From the NCBI RefSeq assembly GCF_003815035.1, contig NZ_RKRK01000002.1:676163-740162 (forward strand): a stretch of DNA of 64,000 nucleotides, in the 5' to 3' direction. Under the pieces are notes generated by a model. It was not told the DNA's origin and did no database searches. It was given only the letters and a program-made list of their open reading frames with translations. This DNA comes from Abyssicoccus albus (lineage in GTDB: Bacteria; Bacillota; Bacilli; Staphylococcales; Abyssicoccaceae). Shown one piece after another: positions 18,048 to 28,285 of this stretch. Every line of letters begins with the position of its first letter. The stretch's first letter is position 1. A program made the position numbers and the translations under genes.

Positions 18048-19379
18048 TTATTGATCTGCTTTAAAACCTTTTAATTTATCACCAAACATATCACCTAATG
18101 TTGGTGCATCTTGATCAACATCTTGTTGACTATAATTATTTTGTTTTATATAAGATTTGTCGTAGTCATTTGTAGATCCAGTTTGTTCTTGTAAAGCTTT
18201 GATAGATAATGAAATTCTTTCAGCTTCTTTATCAATATCCAAAATTTTAACTTGAACTTCTTGACCTGGTTCTAATACTTCTTCAGGCGTACCTATGTGG
18301 TCATGGCTAATCTGAGAAATATGAACTAAACCTTGTAAGCCAGGTCCAATCTCAACAAACGCACCAAATGGTGCAAGTCTTTTCACTTCACCTTTAACAG
18401 CATCTCCAATTGAAAAGTTCTCTTCAATTGTTTCAAACGGTCCAGGTAATGCATCTTTAATTGATAGTGAAATTCTCTCAGCATCTTTATCAACACTAAT
18501 GATTTTAACATCTACTTCATTACCAATTGTTAATTCATCTTCAGGCTTTTCAACATGGTGATGTGCGATTTGAGATACGTGAACTAGTCCATCAACGCCA
18601 CCTAAATCAATAAATGCTCCGAAGTTTGTTAAGCGTGCAATTGTACCCGTTACAACTTGACCTTCTTCTAATTTATCTAATACAGCTTGTTTCTCTTCAA
18701 GCGCCTTAGATTCCATAATTGCTTTACGAGATAAAATTACGCGATTTTGCTCAGCATCTAATTCTTCAACTTTCATTTCAATTGTTTGACCTTCGAAGTC
18801 TGAGAAATCTTCAACATATTCATTTGATATTAAACTTGCTGGAATAAATCCGCGTAATCCAACATCAACGACTAATCCACCTTTTACAACTTCTTTCACT
18901 TCAGCTGTAATGATTTCATCGTTATCTTTTTTCTTTTGAAGATCTTCAAAAGAAGATAATTCATCAACTTTACGTTTAGATAAAATATATTTTCCATCTT
19001 CTTCATCATTTTCAACTTTAGTAACGAAAGCTTCAATTTCATCTCCAACAGCAACAACTTCTTCAGCATTTTCAATTCTTAATCCAGATAGTTGGCTAAT
19101 TGGAATAATGCCATCGAATTTGCCACCTTCAATATGAACGATTACTGCTTTCTCTTCAATTTTTACTACAGAACCTTTAACACGGTCTCCTACTTTAACT
19201 TCATCTATCATATCTTCTGTCATCTGTTCTACTTCATCACTATTTGTTTCTTCAGTAGATTTTTCGTCAGTTGATTGCTCAACTGTTTCAGTTACTTCCT
19301 CTGATTCAGTTGGTTCAACGTTCTCAACTAGGTCTTTCTCGTTTAACTCTTCTGTTTGATTGTTTAATTCTTCAGTCAT
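18048..19379 (-). CDS. rpsA: 30S ribosomal protein S1 homolog (four S1 domains)
   Basis: A 443-residue RNA-binding protein with four S1 domains, the short Firmicutes form. Repeats such as GFIPASLI, FGAFIDLGGVDGLVHVSQI and FGAFVEIGPGLQGLVHISQI mark domains 2 to 4. The N terminus before the first S1 domain is about 60 residues long, rich in Glu and Thr, and much longer than in Bacillus or S. aureus. The frame opens 20 codons upstream, but GAGGAGG precedes the ATG at 19379 and the MTEE start matches the family. It lies after plsC. Confidence 0.96.
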   Translation of the reverse strand: MTEELNNQTEELNEKDLVENVEPTESEEVTETVEQSTDEKSTEETNSDEVEQMTEDMIDEVKVGDRVKGSVVKIEEKAVIVHIEGGKFDGIIPISQLSGLRIENAEEVVAVGDEIEAFVTKVENDEEDGKYILSKRKVDELSSFEDLQKKKDNDEIITAEVKEVVKGGLVVDVGLRGFIPASLISNEYVEDFSDFEGQTIEMKVEELDAEQNRVILSRKAIMESKALEEKQAVLDKLEEGQVVTGTIARLTNFGAFIDLGGVDGLVHVSQIAHHHVEKPEDELTIGNEVDVKIISVDKDAERISLSIKDALPGPFETIEENFSIGDAVKGEVKRLAPFGAFVEIGPGLQGLVHISQISHDHIGTPEEVLEPGQEVQVKILDIDKEAERISLSIKALQEQTGSTNDYDKSYIKQNNYSQQDVDQDAPTLGDMFGDKLKGFKADQ

Positions 19380-19479
19380 AGTTAGCGTCCTCCTCTTATT
19401 TACAATTACTATTATATTAAATACACTGAAATATTTCAAATAATCACTATAATTTTTAACAATTATATGTCATAGCTGT

Positions 19480-20061
19480 TTAAATTGTTGTATCTGCATG
19501 TAATTTCTTAATTTCACTCATAATCAATTCAGTAAGTTCTTTCGTTTTAATTCCCTCGTCTTTAAGCCGAACAGTGCTAATCGGAGCTCCAAATACTACT
19601 TTATGACGTGTAAATGGTTTATACGAGCCTTTAATGCACGCTGGCACAATAACCGCACCACTTCTTAAGGCAGCAAATGCTGCACCATTTTGTCCCTTTT
19701 GTATTCGACCATCTTTTGAACGTTGTCCTTCAGGAAAAATCCCCAATGCATTACCCTCTTCTAAAACCGAACTGATTTGTCGTATAGTGTTACGATCCCC
19801 TTTTCCTCTATCAATTGGAAATGCATTTAATCTACTAATTAATGGGCCAAGAAGCCAATGAGTAAATAATTCCTTTTTAGCCATAAAAGAAACATCTCTA
19901 GGAACACATATACCTAAGAGGGGGGGATCAAGTGCACTTGCATGGTTTGAGCAAATGACAATGCCTCCACTTCGGGGAACTCTATTTTTCCCTATCACTT
20001 TAACTTTGAAAATAGGGAATAAAATTAAAATCAATAAATATTTCGCTATTTTATATAACAT
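19480..20061 (-). CDS. plsC: 1-acyl-sn-glycerol-3-phosphate acyltransferase
   Basis: Adds the second acyl chain to make phosphatidic acid at the membrane. The catalytic NHASALD box (NHX4D), the FPEGQRS box and the VPACIKGS segment are typical of PlsC. A hydrophobic N terminus (about 5-20) anchors it. Length is 193 residues. Gene order cmk-plsC-rpsA is the same as in Bacillus. Confidence 0.95.
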   Translation of the reverse strand: MLYKIAKYLLILILFPIFKVKVIGKNRVPRSGGIVICSNHASALDPPLLGICVPRDVSFMAKKELFTHWLLGPLISRLNAFPIDRGKGDRNTIRQISSVLEEGNALGIFPEGQRSKDGRIQKGQNGAAFAALRSGAVIVPACIKGSYKPFTRHKVVFGAPISTVRLKDEGIKTKELTELIMSEIKKLHADTTI

Positions 20062-20106
20062 GTAATATAACCTCCTATAGTGATTAACATTTAGTTCAAT
20101 GTATAA

Positions 20107-20769
20107 CTATTGACTCGTTTTAAATTTCTGTATAATATTCAACATTTGTTCAACGACTTCATCAATCGTCATATTTGAAGTGTCAATCTCAATTGCATCA
20201 TTTGCTTTCTGTAAAGGAGATTCTTTTCTTGATATATCTTTTTGGTCTCTGTCTATAATTTCTTGTTCAAGTAAATTAATATCTTGATGAATACCTCTTA
20301 ATTTATTCTCTTCAAATCGTCTAAGCGCTCTAGTTCTAGGGTGAGCAATCATATAAAACTTTACGTCGGCATTCGGGATGACTGTTGTACCTATATCACG
20401 TCCATCCATAATGACCTCACCATTTTTTATAAATTGCTGTTGTTGTTCGACTAAAAATCTACGAACTTGTTTAATACTAGCAACATAACTTACATTGTCC
20501 GTTACTTGTTGACTTCTAATCTCATCTGTTACATCAACCTCATTCAACAAAACTCGCTGTGGCTGTTCTTTTGTTAAAGATATATGTATTTGATCCAATG
20601 ATTGAATAATTGAATCACTTGATTTTATAAATCCATTATTTAAAGCATACAATGTTACGGCTCTATACATTGCGCCAGTGTCTATGTATCTAAATTCTAA
20701 AATTTCAGCTAACCTTTTTGCGATAGTACTTTTCCCCGCTGCTGCAGGACCATCAATAGCAATATTCAT
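20107..20769 (-). CDS. cmk: Cytidylate kinase
   Basis: Phosphorylates CMP and dCMP with ATP. The P-loop GPAAAGKST is at residues 7-15, and DTGAMYRA, the DGRDIGT nucleotide-binding segment and the SRKESPL lid follow. Length of 220 residues is normal. It is transcribed divergently from ansA; the 170-base gap holds AT-rich promoter sequence for both. Confidence 0.97.
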   Translation of the reverse strand: MNIAIDGPAAAGKSTIAKRLAEILEFRYIDTGAMYRAVTLYALNNGFIKSSDSIIQSLDQIHISLTKEQPQRVLLNEVDVTDEIRSQQVTDNVSYVASIKQVRRFLVEQQQQFIKNGEVIMDGRDIGTTVIPNADVKFYMIAHPRTRALRRFEENKLRGIHQDINLLEQEIIDRDQKDISRKESPLQKANDAIEIDTSNMTIDEVVEQMLNIIQKFKTSQ

Positions 20770-20941
20770 ATTTAATCACCCTTAATCTTTGTTATAATAA
20801 TCATAGTTAGTTTAACATATTTATAGTATTAATATAGTTGTATTAATACCATAAAAATATGTTTATTTTTTGAAAAACTTAATAATAGATTGCATAATAA
20901 TAGATTACATAATACTTAGATAATGATAGGAGAGAATGTAA

Positions 20942-21913
20942 TTGACTAATACACGACAGCCTAATATTCTTGCAATACATACAGGTGGTACGATTTCAAT
21001 GCAAGAAAATGAACTTGGGTTAGTTTCAACGCAAGCATCAAATCCATTAGCACAAATTGAACAACAAAGTGTCAATTTAACCAATATAGAATTATTAAAT
21101 AAACCAAGTCCTCATATTAATTTTAACGACATGCATTTAATTATGGATACGGTATTTTCAAATTATGATCAATACGACGGCTTTGTCATTACTCATGGGA
21201 CAGATACATTAGAAGAAACTGCCTACTACTTACTTGAAACATTACCACATGATAAACCTGTTGCGATTACAGGTGCGATGAGATCATCAAATGAAATTGG
21301 TTCCGATGGTCTGTATAACTTCTTATCTGCGATAAGAGTGGTTAGTGATACTAACCCTTTAAATAAAGGTGTATATATTGTATTTAATGATGAAGTTCAT
21401 GATGCTAAATATGTGACCAAGTCACATACAACAAATACAAATACATTTCAAAGTCCAAATCATGGACCTGTTGCAATTATTACTAAAGATAAGATTGTAT
21501 ATTTCCATGAACCATCTATTAATACACATCACCATGTTAAGAAATCAATTCATTCTAACATCGCTTTATTAAAAGCATATGTTGGTATGGATTCAGAACT
21601 TCTCACATATATTGCTCATTCGAATTATGACGGTGTTGTCATTGAAGCATTAGGCCAAGGAAATTTACCCCCTAATACATTAAATGGTTTGTATGAGCTC
21701 AAAAAACAAAATATCCCCGTAGTTTTATTAAGTCGATGCATCAATGGTATAGTTGGTGGATATTACAACTACGAGGGTGGCGGTCATGATTTAATCAAAT
21801 ACGATGTTATCTTTAGCTATAATATCAATGCGGTAAAGTCTAGAATTTTATTAGGTTTATTACTTGAAAATGAGGTTAACCACGAAGATATGGCATTTTA
21901 TTTTAGTTCTTAA
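20942..21913 (+). CDS. ansA: L-asparaginase (type I, AnsA)
   Basis: Hydrolyses asparagine to aspartate and ammonia in the cytosol. The catalytic threonines lie in HTGGTISM (residues 13-20) and HGTDTLEETAYYL, the two asparaginase signatures. Length is 323 residues. The only well-placed start is TTG at 20942, eight bases after AGGAGAG. It is on the plus strand between cmk and ypdA and ends at a bidirectional terminator. It probably stands alone. Confidence 0.95.
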   Translation: MTNTRQPNILAIHTGGTISMQENELGLVSTQASNPLAQIEQQSVNLTNIELLNKPSPHINFNDMHLIMDTVFSNYDQYDGFVITHGTDTLEETAYYLLETLPHDKPVAITGAMRSSNEIGSDGLYNFLSAIRVVSDTNPLNKGVYIVFNDEVHDAKYVTKSHTTNTNTFQSPNHGPVAIITKDKIVYFHEPSINTHHHVKKSIHSNIALLKAYVGMDSELLTYIAHSNYDGVVIEALGQGNLPPNTLNGLYELKKQNIPVVLLSRCINGIVGGYYNYEGGGHDLIKYDVIFSYNINAVKSRILLGLLLENEVNHEDMAFYFSS

Positions 21914-21918
21914 AAAAA

Positions 21919-21947
21919 CAAGATGCAAATTATTTCATTGCATCTTG
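21919..21947. terminator. Bidirectional terminator between ansA and ypdA
   Basis: A 10-base perfect stem (21919-21928 with 21938-21947) is flanked by a T run on the right and an A run on the left, so it can end both the plus-strand ansA and the minus-strand ypdA. Confidence 0.85.
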
Positions 21948-21970
21948 CTTTTTTATTAAATTCAAGTATA

Positions 21971-23029
21971 TTATTCGTTATCAAATTGATTTTCATCATC
22001 CACATCATTAACATGAGATATATGTTTAACAATATCATCCGCAATTAGACCACCATGGAACTTTCCGTTTTCAATGAAGATTTTATTTGCATCATCTCCC
22101 GCTGCAATGACACCAGCTAAATATAGCCCTTTTACATTTGTCTCCATTGTATTTTCATCAAATATTGGCTGTTTGAATTTACCGTCGGATTTAATCTCAA
22201 CACCAACATCTGTGATCAACTTATAATTCGGATGGTAACCTATCATTGCGAAAACAGTATCGTTTGGTACTTCTATATTGAGTCCATTTTGATTTAATAC
22301 GACCTTATCTTTTAAAATTCCAAGGACTTCAGTATTGAAATACATTTTAACTTTATTATTTCTTACAAGTGACTCAAATCCAGGTAAAACCCAAGGCTTA
22401 ATACTTTTAGAATAGTCACTTCCACGATATACAACAGTTACATTTGCACCCGCCTTCTCAAGTTCAATCGCTGCATCAACAGATGAGTTTTTACCACCAA
22501 TGACAAGAACATCTCTATTAAAGTAAGGGTGCGCTTCTTTAAAATAATGTTTAACTTTTTGCAATTGGCTACCTGGTACATCCAGTTCATTATGATGCAA
22601 ATAATAACCAGTAGCGACAACCACCTTAGAAGCTGTAAATGTCATTTCTGTATCCTTATTTTCCATCGATTTAGTTTTAATTTCAAAATAATATTGCTCA
22701 TGCTTTAAGTCATTATTTAATTTATTAATAGTTGTCACTTCAGTATATGGTTTAATATTCAAGTTATACTCTTTAACAACTTGTCTATAATATACTAACG
22801 CTTGATTTCTTTTTGGTTTATGTTCTTCAACGATGAAGGGAATATTACCAATTCCTAATTTATCTGCAGATGAGAAAAATGTTTGGTGCGTAGGATAATG
22901 ATATATTGCTTCAACAACATTACCTTTTTCAATTACAATATAACTTAAACCTTTATTTTGACATTCAATTGCAGTACTTAATCCACAAGGTCCAGCACCA
23001 ATAATTAAGACATCATAATTCATATTCAT
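21971..23029 (-). CDS. ypdA: Bacillithiol disulfide reductase YpdA (Bdr)
   Basis: A 352-residue FAD- and NADPH-dependent oxidoreductase that reduces oxidised bacillithiol. The FAD-binding GAGPCGLSTA loop is at residues 11-20, the single cysteine of which (Cys14 or near) is the proposed active-site residue of YpdA. VVATGYYLHHNE, GGKNSSVDAAIELEKAG for NADPH, and LYLAGVIAAGDD near the C terminus are present. It would work with brxB at 46.8 kb and with bacillithiol made by the bsh genes at the start of the window. Confidence 0.92.
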   Translation of the reverse strand: MNMNYDVLIIGAGPCGLSTAIECQNKGLSYIVIEKGNVVEAIYHYPTHQTFFSSADKLGIGNIPFIVEEHKPKRNQALVYYRQVVKEYNLNIKPYTEVTTINKLNNDLKHEQYYFEIKTKSMENKDTEMTFTASKVVVATGYYLHHNELDVPGSQLQKVKHYFKEAHPYFNRDVLVIGGKNSSVDAAIELEKAGANVTVVYRGSDYSKSIKPWVLPGFESLVRNNKVKMYFNTEVLGILKDKVVLNQNGLNIEVPNDTVFAMIGYHPNYKLITDVGVEIKSDGKFKQPIFDENTMETNVKGLYLAGVIAAGDDANKIFIENGKFHGGLIADDIVKHISHVNDVDDENQFDNE

Positions 23030-23095
23030 TATTAATGATCCTCCATTACTATTTCATATTAATATTAATAAATAAATCTTAGTATTAAAAAGATG

Positions 23096-23117
23096 AAGCC
23101 AGACAAATGTCTGGCTT
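23096..23117 (-). terminator. Terminator after ebpS
   Basis: A nine-base GC-richer stem (23096-23104 with 23109-23117) lies 12 bases past the ebpS stop, and a T-rich stretch follows on the minus strand. A T run also follows on the plus strand. Confidence 0.75.
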
Positions 23118-23129
23118 TAGTTTTTAGTA

Positions 23130-24764
23130 TTATTTTGGAATTTTAATTTGCTGACCAACTTTTAAATTCGTAATATCATTAATGCCATTTGCAGCTTTAA
23201 TTTTATTAACATTTTCTGGAGTACCTGAACCATAGTATCTTATTGCAATACGATACAAATTCTCATTAGCACCAATCGTATGGGTTGTTGCACCCGCTGA
23301 ATTATTTTGGTTGTTTGTTTCATTTGTTCTTTGTTCAGTAGTTCGTTCTGACGTTGGCTCATTATTTATTTCATTTGTAGCTGTAGATGTATCTCTATCT
23401 CTAGTATTAGTATTTGTCGATTGATTATCTGAAGTATTATTTGATTGTTCAGTTGTCGATTGATTATCTGAAGTATTATTTGATTGTTCAGTTGTCGTTT
23501 CATTTGTTGTTTGTTGGTTAGCTTCATTTGTTTGAACATTTCTGTCAGATGTACTTTCATCTGCAGAGTTATTACTTGAACTTGCGATAGCTTCTTCTGT
23601 TAATACTTCATTATTTATTTCATTAGAACTATTATTTGCTACTTCGTTTTGATCATGAACTGACGTTTCATTTGATTCTTCTGTTGACTCTTCTATTGAT
23701 TCTTCTGTTGACTCTTCTATTGATTCTTCTGTTGAATCTTCAGTTTTTTCTTCAGTTGGAGGTTCCTCAGTTGAATGTAATTTCTTTTCTTTTCGTTCTT
23801 CATTATCACTGAGTGACGTAGATGATTCCTCAGTTGATTCATCTTGTGTCACTGCTACATCATTATTTCCATTATTGTTTTCTATATTGTTCATTAAGAA
23901 TAATAAACCAATTAATAATATTGGCAACAATAAAGCAATACCAATAATATAAGGTAATAGTGATTTTCGATTACTTCCTGGACCGCCATGATCACCATCA
24001 TTAGTATCTATTTTATGTGTGTTTTGGTTACTGTTAGCATTTGCTTTCTTTTGAGAAGCAGTTGCTCCAACAGCTGAACCAACTGTCGCAGCTCCAGCTG
24101 CTTGTCCGACCCGTTTACCAGTATTAGACTGTTTCGATTTACTGCCTGAACTCTTTGTATTATTTTTCTTATCTTTAGCTTTTTGATCCCTATTTACATC
24201 TTTATCACGAGTATTTCGATTAGATTGATTTGAATCACCTGATTTAGCCGTTTCATTAGATTTTTTAGAAGCATTTATATTACTCTCTGCTTTAGCATCG
24301 TTGTTAACTGCTGAACTACCAACAACGCCAGCCGTAGCACCTGTTGCCGCTTTCTTGTGAATAGATTCATTTTTGTTTCCAGATTTATTTTCATTATGTT
24401 TAGTTTCTGAATTATTTTGTTTACTTCTCTTTAAGTCCACATTTTCTGAATTATGATTAGGGTTGTGTGACTCATTTTGATTTACAGCTTTATTTCGAGG
24501 AGATTGTGTATTTTTTTCTTCATTTAATTTTTTGTTTAACGGTTTATTTGTTTGCTCAGAAGTGCTTGTTTTGTATTTATCAGACCTTCTTGATGCATTC
24601 GTTGTATTCGTATTTTCTTTATCAACATTAGTGTGATTAGATTGTTTCGTTTGATTTGCAGCTTCATTATTTTGTCGTCTACGTTTTAAGTAGCTAGGTA
24701 ATTCATCATCTGTGACTTGCTTTTTACTTTGTTCGAATTCATTTTGATAATTATCTTTAGTCAA
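23130..24764 (-). CDS. ebpS: EbpS-type elastin-binding-like LysM membrane protein
   Basis: A 544-residue protein with the layout of staphylococcal EbpS. It has a long hydrophilic Asn/Ser/Lys-rich N-terminal region, two short Ala/Gly/Val stretches (KAATGATAGVVGSSA and VGQAAGAATVGSAVG), one strong membrane helix (LLPYIIGIALLLPILLIG), a Glu/Ser/Thr-rich repeat region and a C-terminal LysM domain. ENLYRIAIRYYGSGTPENV is nearly the same as in S. aureus EbpS. LysM binds peptidoglycan; elastin binding is known only for the S. aureus protein. The frame opens at 24806, but GGAGTGATT precedes a TTG at 24764, which I take as the start. Two tandem repeats lie inside. Confidence 0.85.
   Translation of the reverse strand: MTKDNYQNEFEQSKKQVTDDELPSYLKRRRQNNEAANQTKQSNHTNVDKENTNTTNASRRSDKYKTSTSEQTNKPLNKKLNEEKNTQSPRNKAVNQNESHNPNHNSENVDLKRSKQNNSETKHNENKSGNKNESIHKKAATGATAGVVGSSAVNNDAKAESNINASKKSNETAKSGDSNQSNRNTRDKDVNRDQKAKDKKNNTKSSGSKSKQSNTGKRVGQAAGAATVGSAVGATASQKKANANSNQNTHKIDTNDGDHGGPGSNRKSLLPYIIGIALLLPILLIGLLFLMNNIENNNGNNDVAVTQDESTEESSTSLSDNEERKEKKLHSTEEPPTEEKTEDSTEESIEESTEESIEESTEESNETSVHDQNEVANNSSNEINNEVLTEEAIASSSNNSADESTSDRNVQTNEANQQTTNETTTEQSNNTSDNQSTTEQSNNTSDNQSTNTNTRDRDTSTATNEINNEPTSERTTEQRTNETNNQNNSAGATTHTIGANENLYRIAIRYYGSGTPENVNKIKAANGINDITNLKVGQQIKIPK
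23416..23493 (-). repeat. Two identical 39-base tandem repeats inside ebpS
   Basis: Positions 23416-23454 and 23455-23493 are identical. The unit is 13 codons (TEQSNNTSDNQST), so copy-number change would keep the reading frame. It lies between the membrane helix and the LysM domain. Confidence 0.9.
23674..23742 (-). repeat. 24-base tandem repeats inside ebpS
   Basis: Two full copies (23674-23697 and 23698-23721) and a third partial copy with one change encode an eight-residue Glu/Ser unit (ESIEESTE-like). The unit is a multiple of three. It forms the acidic spacer near the membrane helix. Confidence 0.85.
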
Positions 24765-25499
<735 letters not shown>

Positions 25500-25626
25500 T
25501 AATGATTAATAGATTGTTGCATTATAGTTAATATAATTGTATATAATAACAGTACAATTTAACGATTGTTTTTCATTTTTTTATATTTAAATATTATGTA
25601 TCATCACACACTTGAGTATTATGTAA

Positions 25627-25658
25627 AAGAGCAATGTATATAAATGTACATTGCTCTT
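25627..25658 (+). terminator. Terminator hairpin after fer
   Basis: A perfect 12-base stem (25627-25638 with 25647-25658) with an eight-base loop lies 130 bases past the fer stop and is followed by CTTTAGTTT. It also lies about 100 bases beyond the ribU stop and could stop minus-strand transcription. Confidence 0.65.
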
Positions 25659-25760
25659 CTTTAGTTTACAATTCGTTATTATATATTGTCTTTTAACTAT
25701 ATTATTTATCATTTTATAAAATATACATATCTCATTTAAATTCAATTCTATACATACAAT

Positions 25761-26306
25761 TCACAGAAATCTGTCACGTAACATAGGAATTAACTTTATA
25801 TTCAAGATATATAATAATATGGTTAACATTAACCCTTTAATCATGTTAAATGGAATAATTCCAGCCGTAACGATCGTTTTAATATTACTTACAATATCAT
25901 CTAAATTCATAATCATTCCATACATAGGCAGTAGTACAAAATAATTTAATAACGTCATTGTAATCGTTAACATTAGTGTTGCTATAATTCCTGATATAAA
26001 GAATGACTTATTCATTTTTTTATATAAAATAAATAAAGTATATAAAAATATTACACTTGCCAAAAAATTAGCTAATGGTCCAATTGGTTCAGCCGTTGAT
26101 GCAAAAATAAAATATAATACACCTTTTAGTAACTCTACTGTGATACCAGCCAAAGGACCAAATAAAAGTGTGATGACTAATGCTGGTAGATCACTGATAT
26201 CTATACGTAAAAAAGGTGGTAAAAATGGTAATGGAAAACTTAAAAACATGAGAACAAATGAAATTGCTCCCATCATAGATATAATAATTAATTGCTTCAG
26301 TTTCAT
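25761..26306 (-). CDS. ribU: Riboflavin ECF transporter substrate-binding protein RibU
   Basis: A 181-residue membrane protein with six predicted helices, the S component of an energy-coupling-factor transporter for riboflavin. LRIDISDLPALVITLLFGPLAGI is cut down in the family to the LRIDISDLPALV motif visible at about residues 43-54, and ELLKGVLYF follows. It needs the shared EcfAA'T module encoded elsewhere. The frame opens at 26339; AGGA six bases before the ATG at 26306, and the start MKLKQLI, favour the shorter form. I saw no FMN riboswitch upstream. Confidence 0.88.
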   Translation of the reverse strand: MKLKQLIIISMMGAISFVLMFLSFPLPFLPPFLRIDISDLPALVITLLFGPLAGITVELLKGVLYFIFASTAEPIGPLANFLASVIFLYTLFILYKKMNKSFFISGIIATLMLTITMTLLNYFVLLPMYGMIMNLDDIVSNIKTIVTAGIIPFNMIKGLMLTILLYILNIKLIPMLRDRFL

Positions 26307-26458
26307 TTTTTTCCTACTTTCAATTCGTTTAAATATCAATTTAAAACAATTTTTTTACTGTTGTAGTGAAGTCAATATTATCGTAGAGACAACACAAAAA
26401 TAAATATTCCTAATAACTACACTTGGTAAGAAATACTATTATGTTAATTTGTATAATA

Positions 26459-28285
26459 CTATGGTAAATAAATTGTGAAAGCAGTTCCTTGATTTATTTC
26501 ACTTTTTGCTTTAATCTCACCTTGATGAGCGTTAACGATTTGTTTAACGATAAACAGACCCAACCCAGTTCCAGACTTACCTCGAACCCTAGACTGATCA
26601 ACTTTATATAGACGATCAAAAATATAAGGGATGTCTTTATAATGTATTCCAACCCCAGTATCACAGATAATTATTTCATATCTATAATTCGATATATGAC
26701 TAGGTTTCATCATCACTTTAATACAATCACCTTCATCTGTATACCTTAAAGCATTATCTAACAAGTTAATAAAGATTTGCTGAAACTTTTCATAGTCAAT
26801 TACAATTTTATCATCAATTTCATTATTAACGATATACTTTATTTGATGCTCTGCCATTCTGTTAGAAAAAGTTTGTATTAACCACTTTTCTATGTCTGTT
26901 GTCGATATATCCGTTTGATTGAGTTTAATTTCAAATTGGTTTAATTTTGATATTTGAGAGAAATCATTGATTAAATTGTTTAACCGCTTTGATTCATCAT
27001 GTATTATATCCAGCATCATTTGACGCTCTTCATCCGTCTCAGCAACACCATCTGCAATCGCTTCTGTATAACCGACGATCATAGACATTGGCGTTCTTAG
27101 TTCGTGAGATAGATCACGTATAAATTGTGCTTTCATCTTTTCTTCGTTATATTGAGTCGTAACATCATTTAGAAGTAATATGAAAATAGACTGTTTAGAC
27201 TCAATATTTCTTTCATTAAATATAAAATAACCGCCATCATTATTTTGATGATTAATTAATTCTGCAACATTAAAAATAAAAAAACGATCTGCAATTTGAA
27301 TGACACGAGAATTAATCAAACTCACATTGTCAAATGTTGATAATTTTTCATTTAAATCATTATGATATTGTGATGTTTGAATCATTCTAAACACATCAGA
27401 AACATTTAACGATAATTGATTAAAAAATGGTAATAATTTTTTTGCGGCACTATTCATTAATATTTCATCGTCACGATCTTTTTCATAAACAAATATAGGC
27501 TCTGGTATTTCTTCTAACAGCTTTTTGTTAAATTGTTGTTGCGCTTCAATAGATGAAATATATAATTGTGTATCTTTCGACATTTTATTAATCGCTATAG
27601 CCAATTCCCCAATTTCATCTTTAGATGGAATTTGTAGTTTTTGATTGTAATCACCTTGTGCCATCTTTAACGTCTTATCTTTCATTGAAATCAAAGGTTT
27701 GACAAGTCGATTAATCAAATAAAACGCAAATATTGTAACGATTAATAGCATTAATAATAGAACAATAAATATAACAAGCATATAAGAATTCATCAACGGG
27801 CCTAGTATTGACAGGTCCTGAAAAATAATTAAAGTATGTGTTGACATTCCATTTTCAGAATAAATTTTAATAGGGTATTTAACAATGACATATTGCTTAT
27901 CATAATTAGAACGATCTAACTCAATAAATTGAGATATAGGCTTAGTAATTAGCGTTGAGTCCATCTGTTTTGTCAATACTTTTTCAATGTCTGGATCAAT
28001 ATCATTTGATCTCATAATTTCATTTGTAAACCGGTTAAAGAATAAATATCCAACATCTTCATTTATATGATTTGATAATTCAATTTCACTGACCTCAGTT
28101 TGATGGTTTTGAGTGTAGTATTTTTGAATCGTTACGGCATGGGACAATAAATCACTACGCGCTTTATCTTTATACGTATGTTCCATAACATAGAATAAAG
28201 AAATAGATAACAACAATAAAACTGCAGTAACGATTATAATAATCGTTAACCACAGCTTTATCACAATACTGTTAAAAATCTTCAT
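26459..28285 (-). CDS. srrB: Respiration-response sensor histidine kinase SrrB/ResE
   Basis: A 608-residue membrane kinase. Two membrane helices (about 9-33 and 166-190) enclose an extracytoplasmic sensing domain, followed by a HAMP domain (about 190-245), a PAS-like domain (about 255-375), the phospho-acceptor His394 in DLSHELRTP, and an ATPase domain with NLLDNALRY, DTGVGIHY and GTGLGLFIV. It would sense reduced quinone or oxygen limitation and phosphorylate SrrA. The start overlaps srrA by four bases (ATGA). Confidence 0.95.
   Translation of the reverse strand: MKIFNSIVIKLWLTIIIIVTAVLLLLSISLFYVMEHTYKDKARSDLLSHAVTIQKYYTQNHQTEVSEIELSNHINEDVGYLFFNRFTNEIMRSNDIDPDIEKVLTKQMDSTLITKPISQFIELDRSNYDKQYVIVKYPIKIYSENGMSTHTLIIFQDLSILGPLMNSYMLVIFIVLLLMLLIVTIFAFYLINRLVKPLISMKDKTLKMAQGDYNQKLQIPSKDEIGELAIAINKMSKDTQLYISSIEAQQQFNKKLLEEIPEPIFVYEKDRDDEILMNSAAKKLLPFFNQLSLNVSDVFRMIQTSQYHNDLNEKLSTFDNVSLINSRVIQIADRFFIFNVAELINHQNNDGGYFIFNERNIESKQSIFILLLNDVTTQYNEEKMKAQFIRDLSHELRTPMSMIVGYTEAIADGVAETDEERQMMLDIIHDESKRLNNLINDFSQISKLNQFEIKLNQTDISTTDIEKWLIQTFSNRMAEHQIKYIVNNEIDDKIVIDYEKFQQIFINLLDNALRYTDEGDCIKVMMKPSHISNYRYEIIICDTGVGIHYKDIPYIFDRLYKVDQSRVRGKSGTGLGLFIVKQIVNAHQGEIKAKSEINQGTAFTIYLP

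Noticed and set aside
23400-23745. Repeats resembling a small CRISPR array
   Set aside because: The copies are directly adjacent without spacers and keep the ebpS reading frame; no cas gene is present.
26307-26458. Possible FMN riboswitch upstream of ribU
   Set aside because: None of the conserved RFN core (such as GGGGCAGGGTG-like strings) is visible in this 150-base gap, and no matching stems were found.
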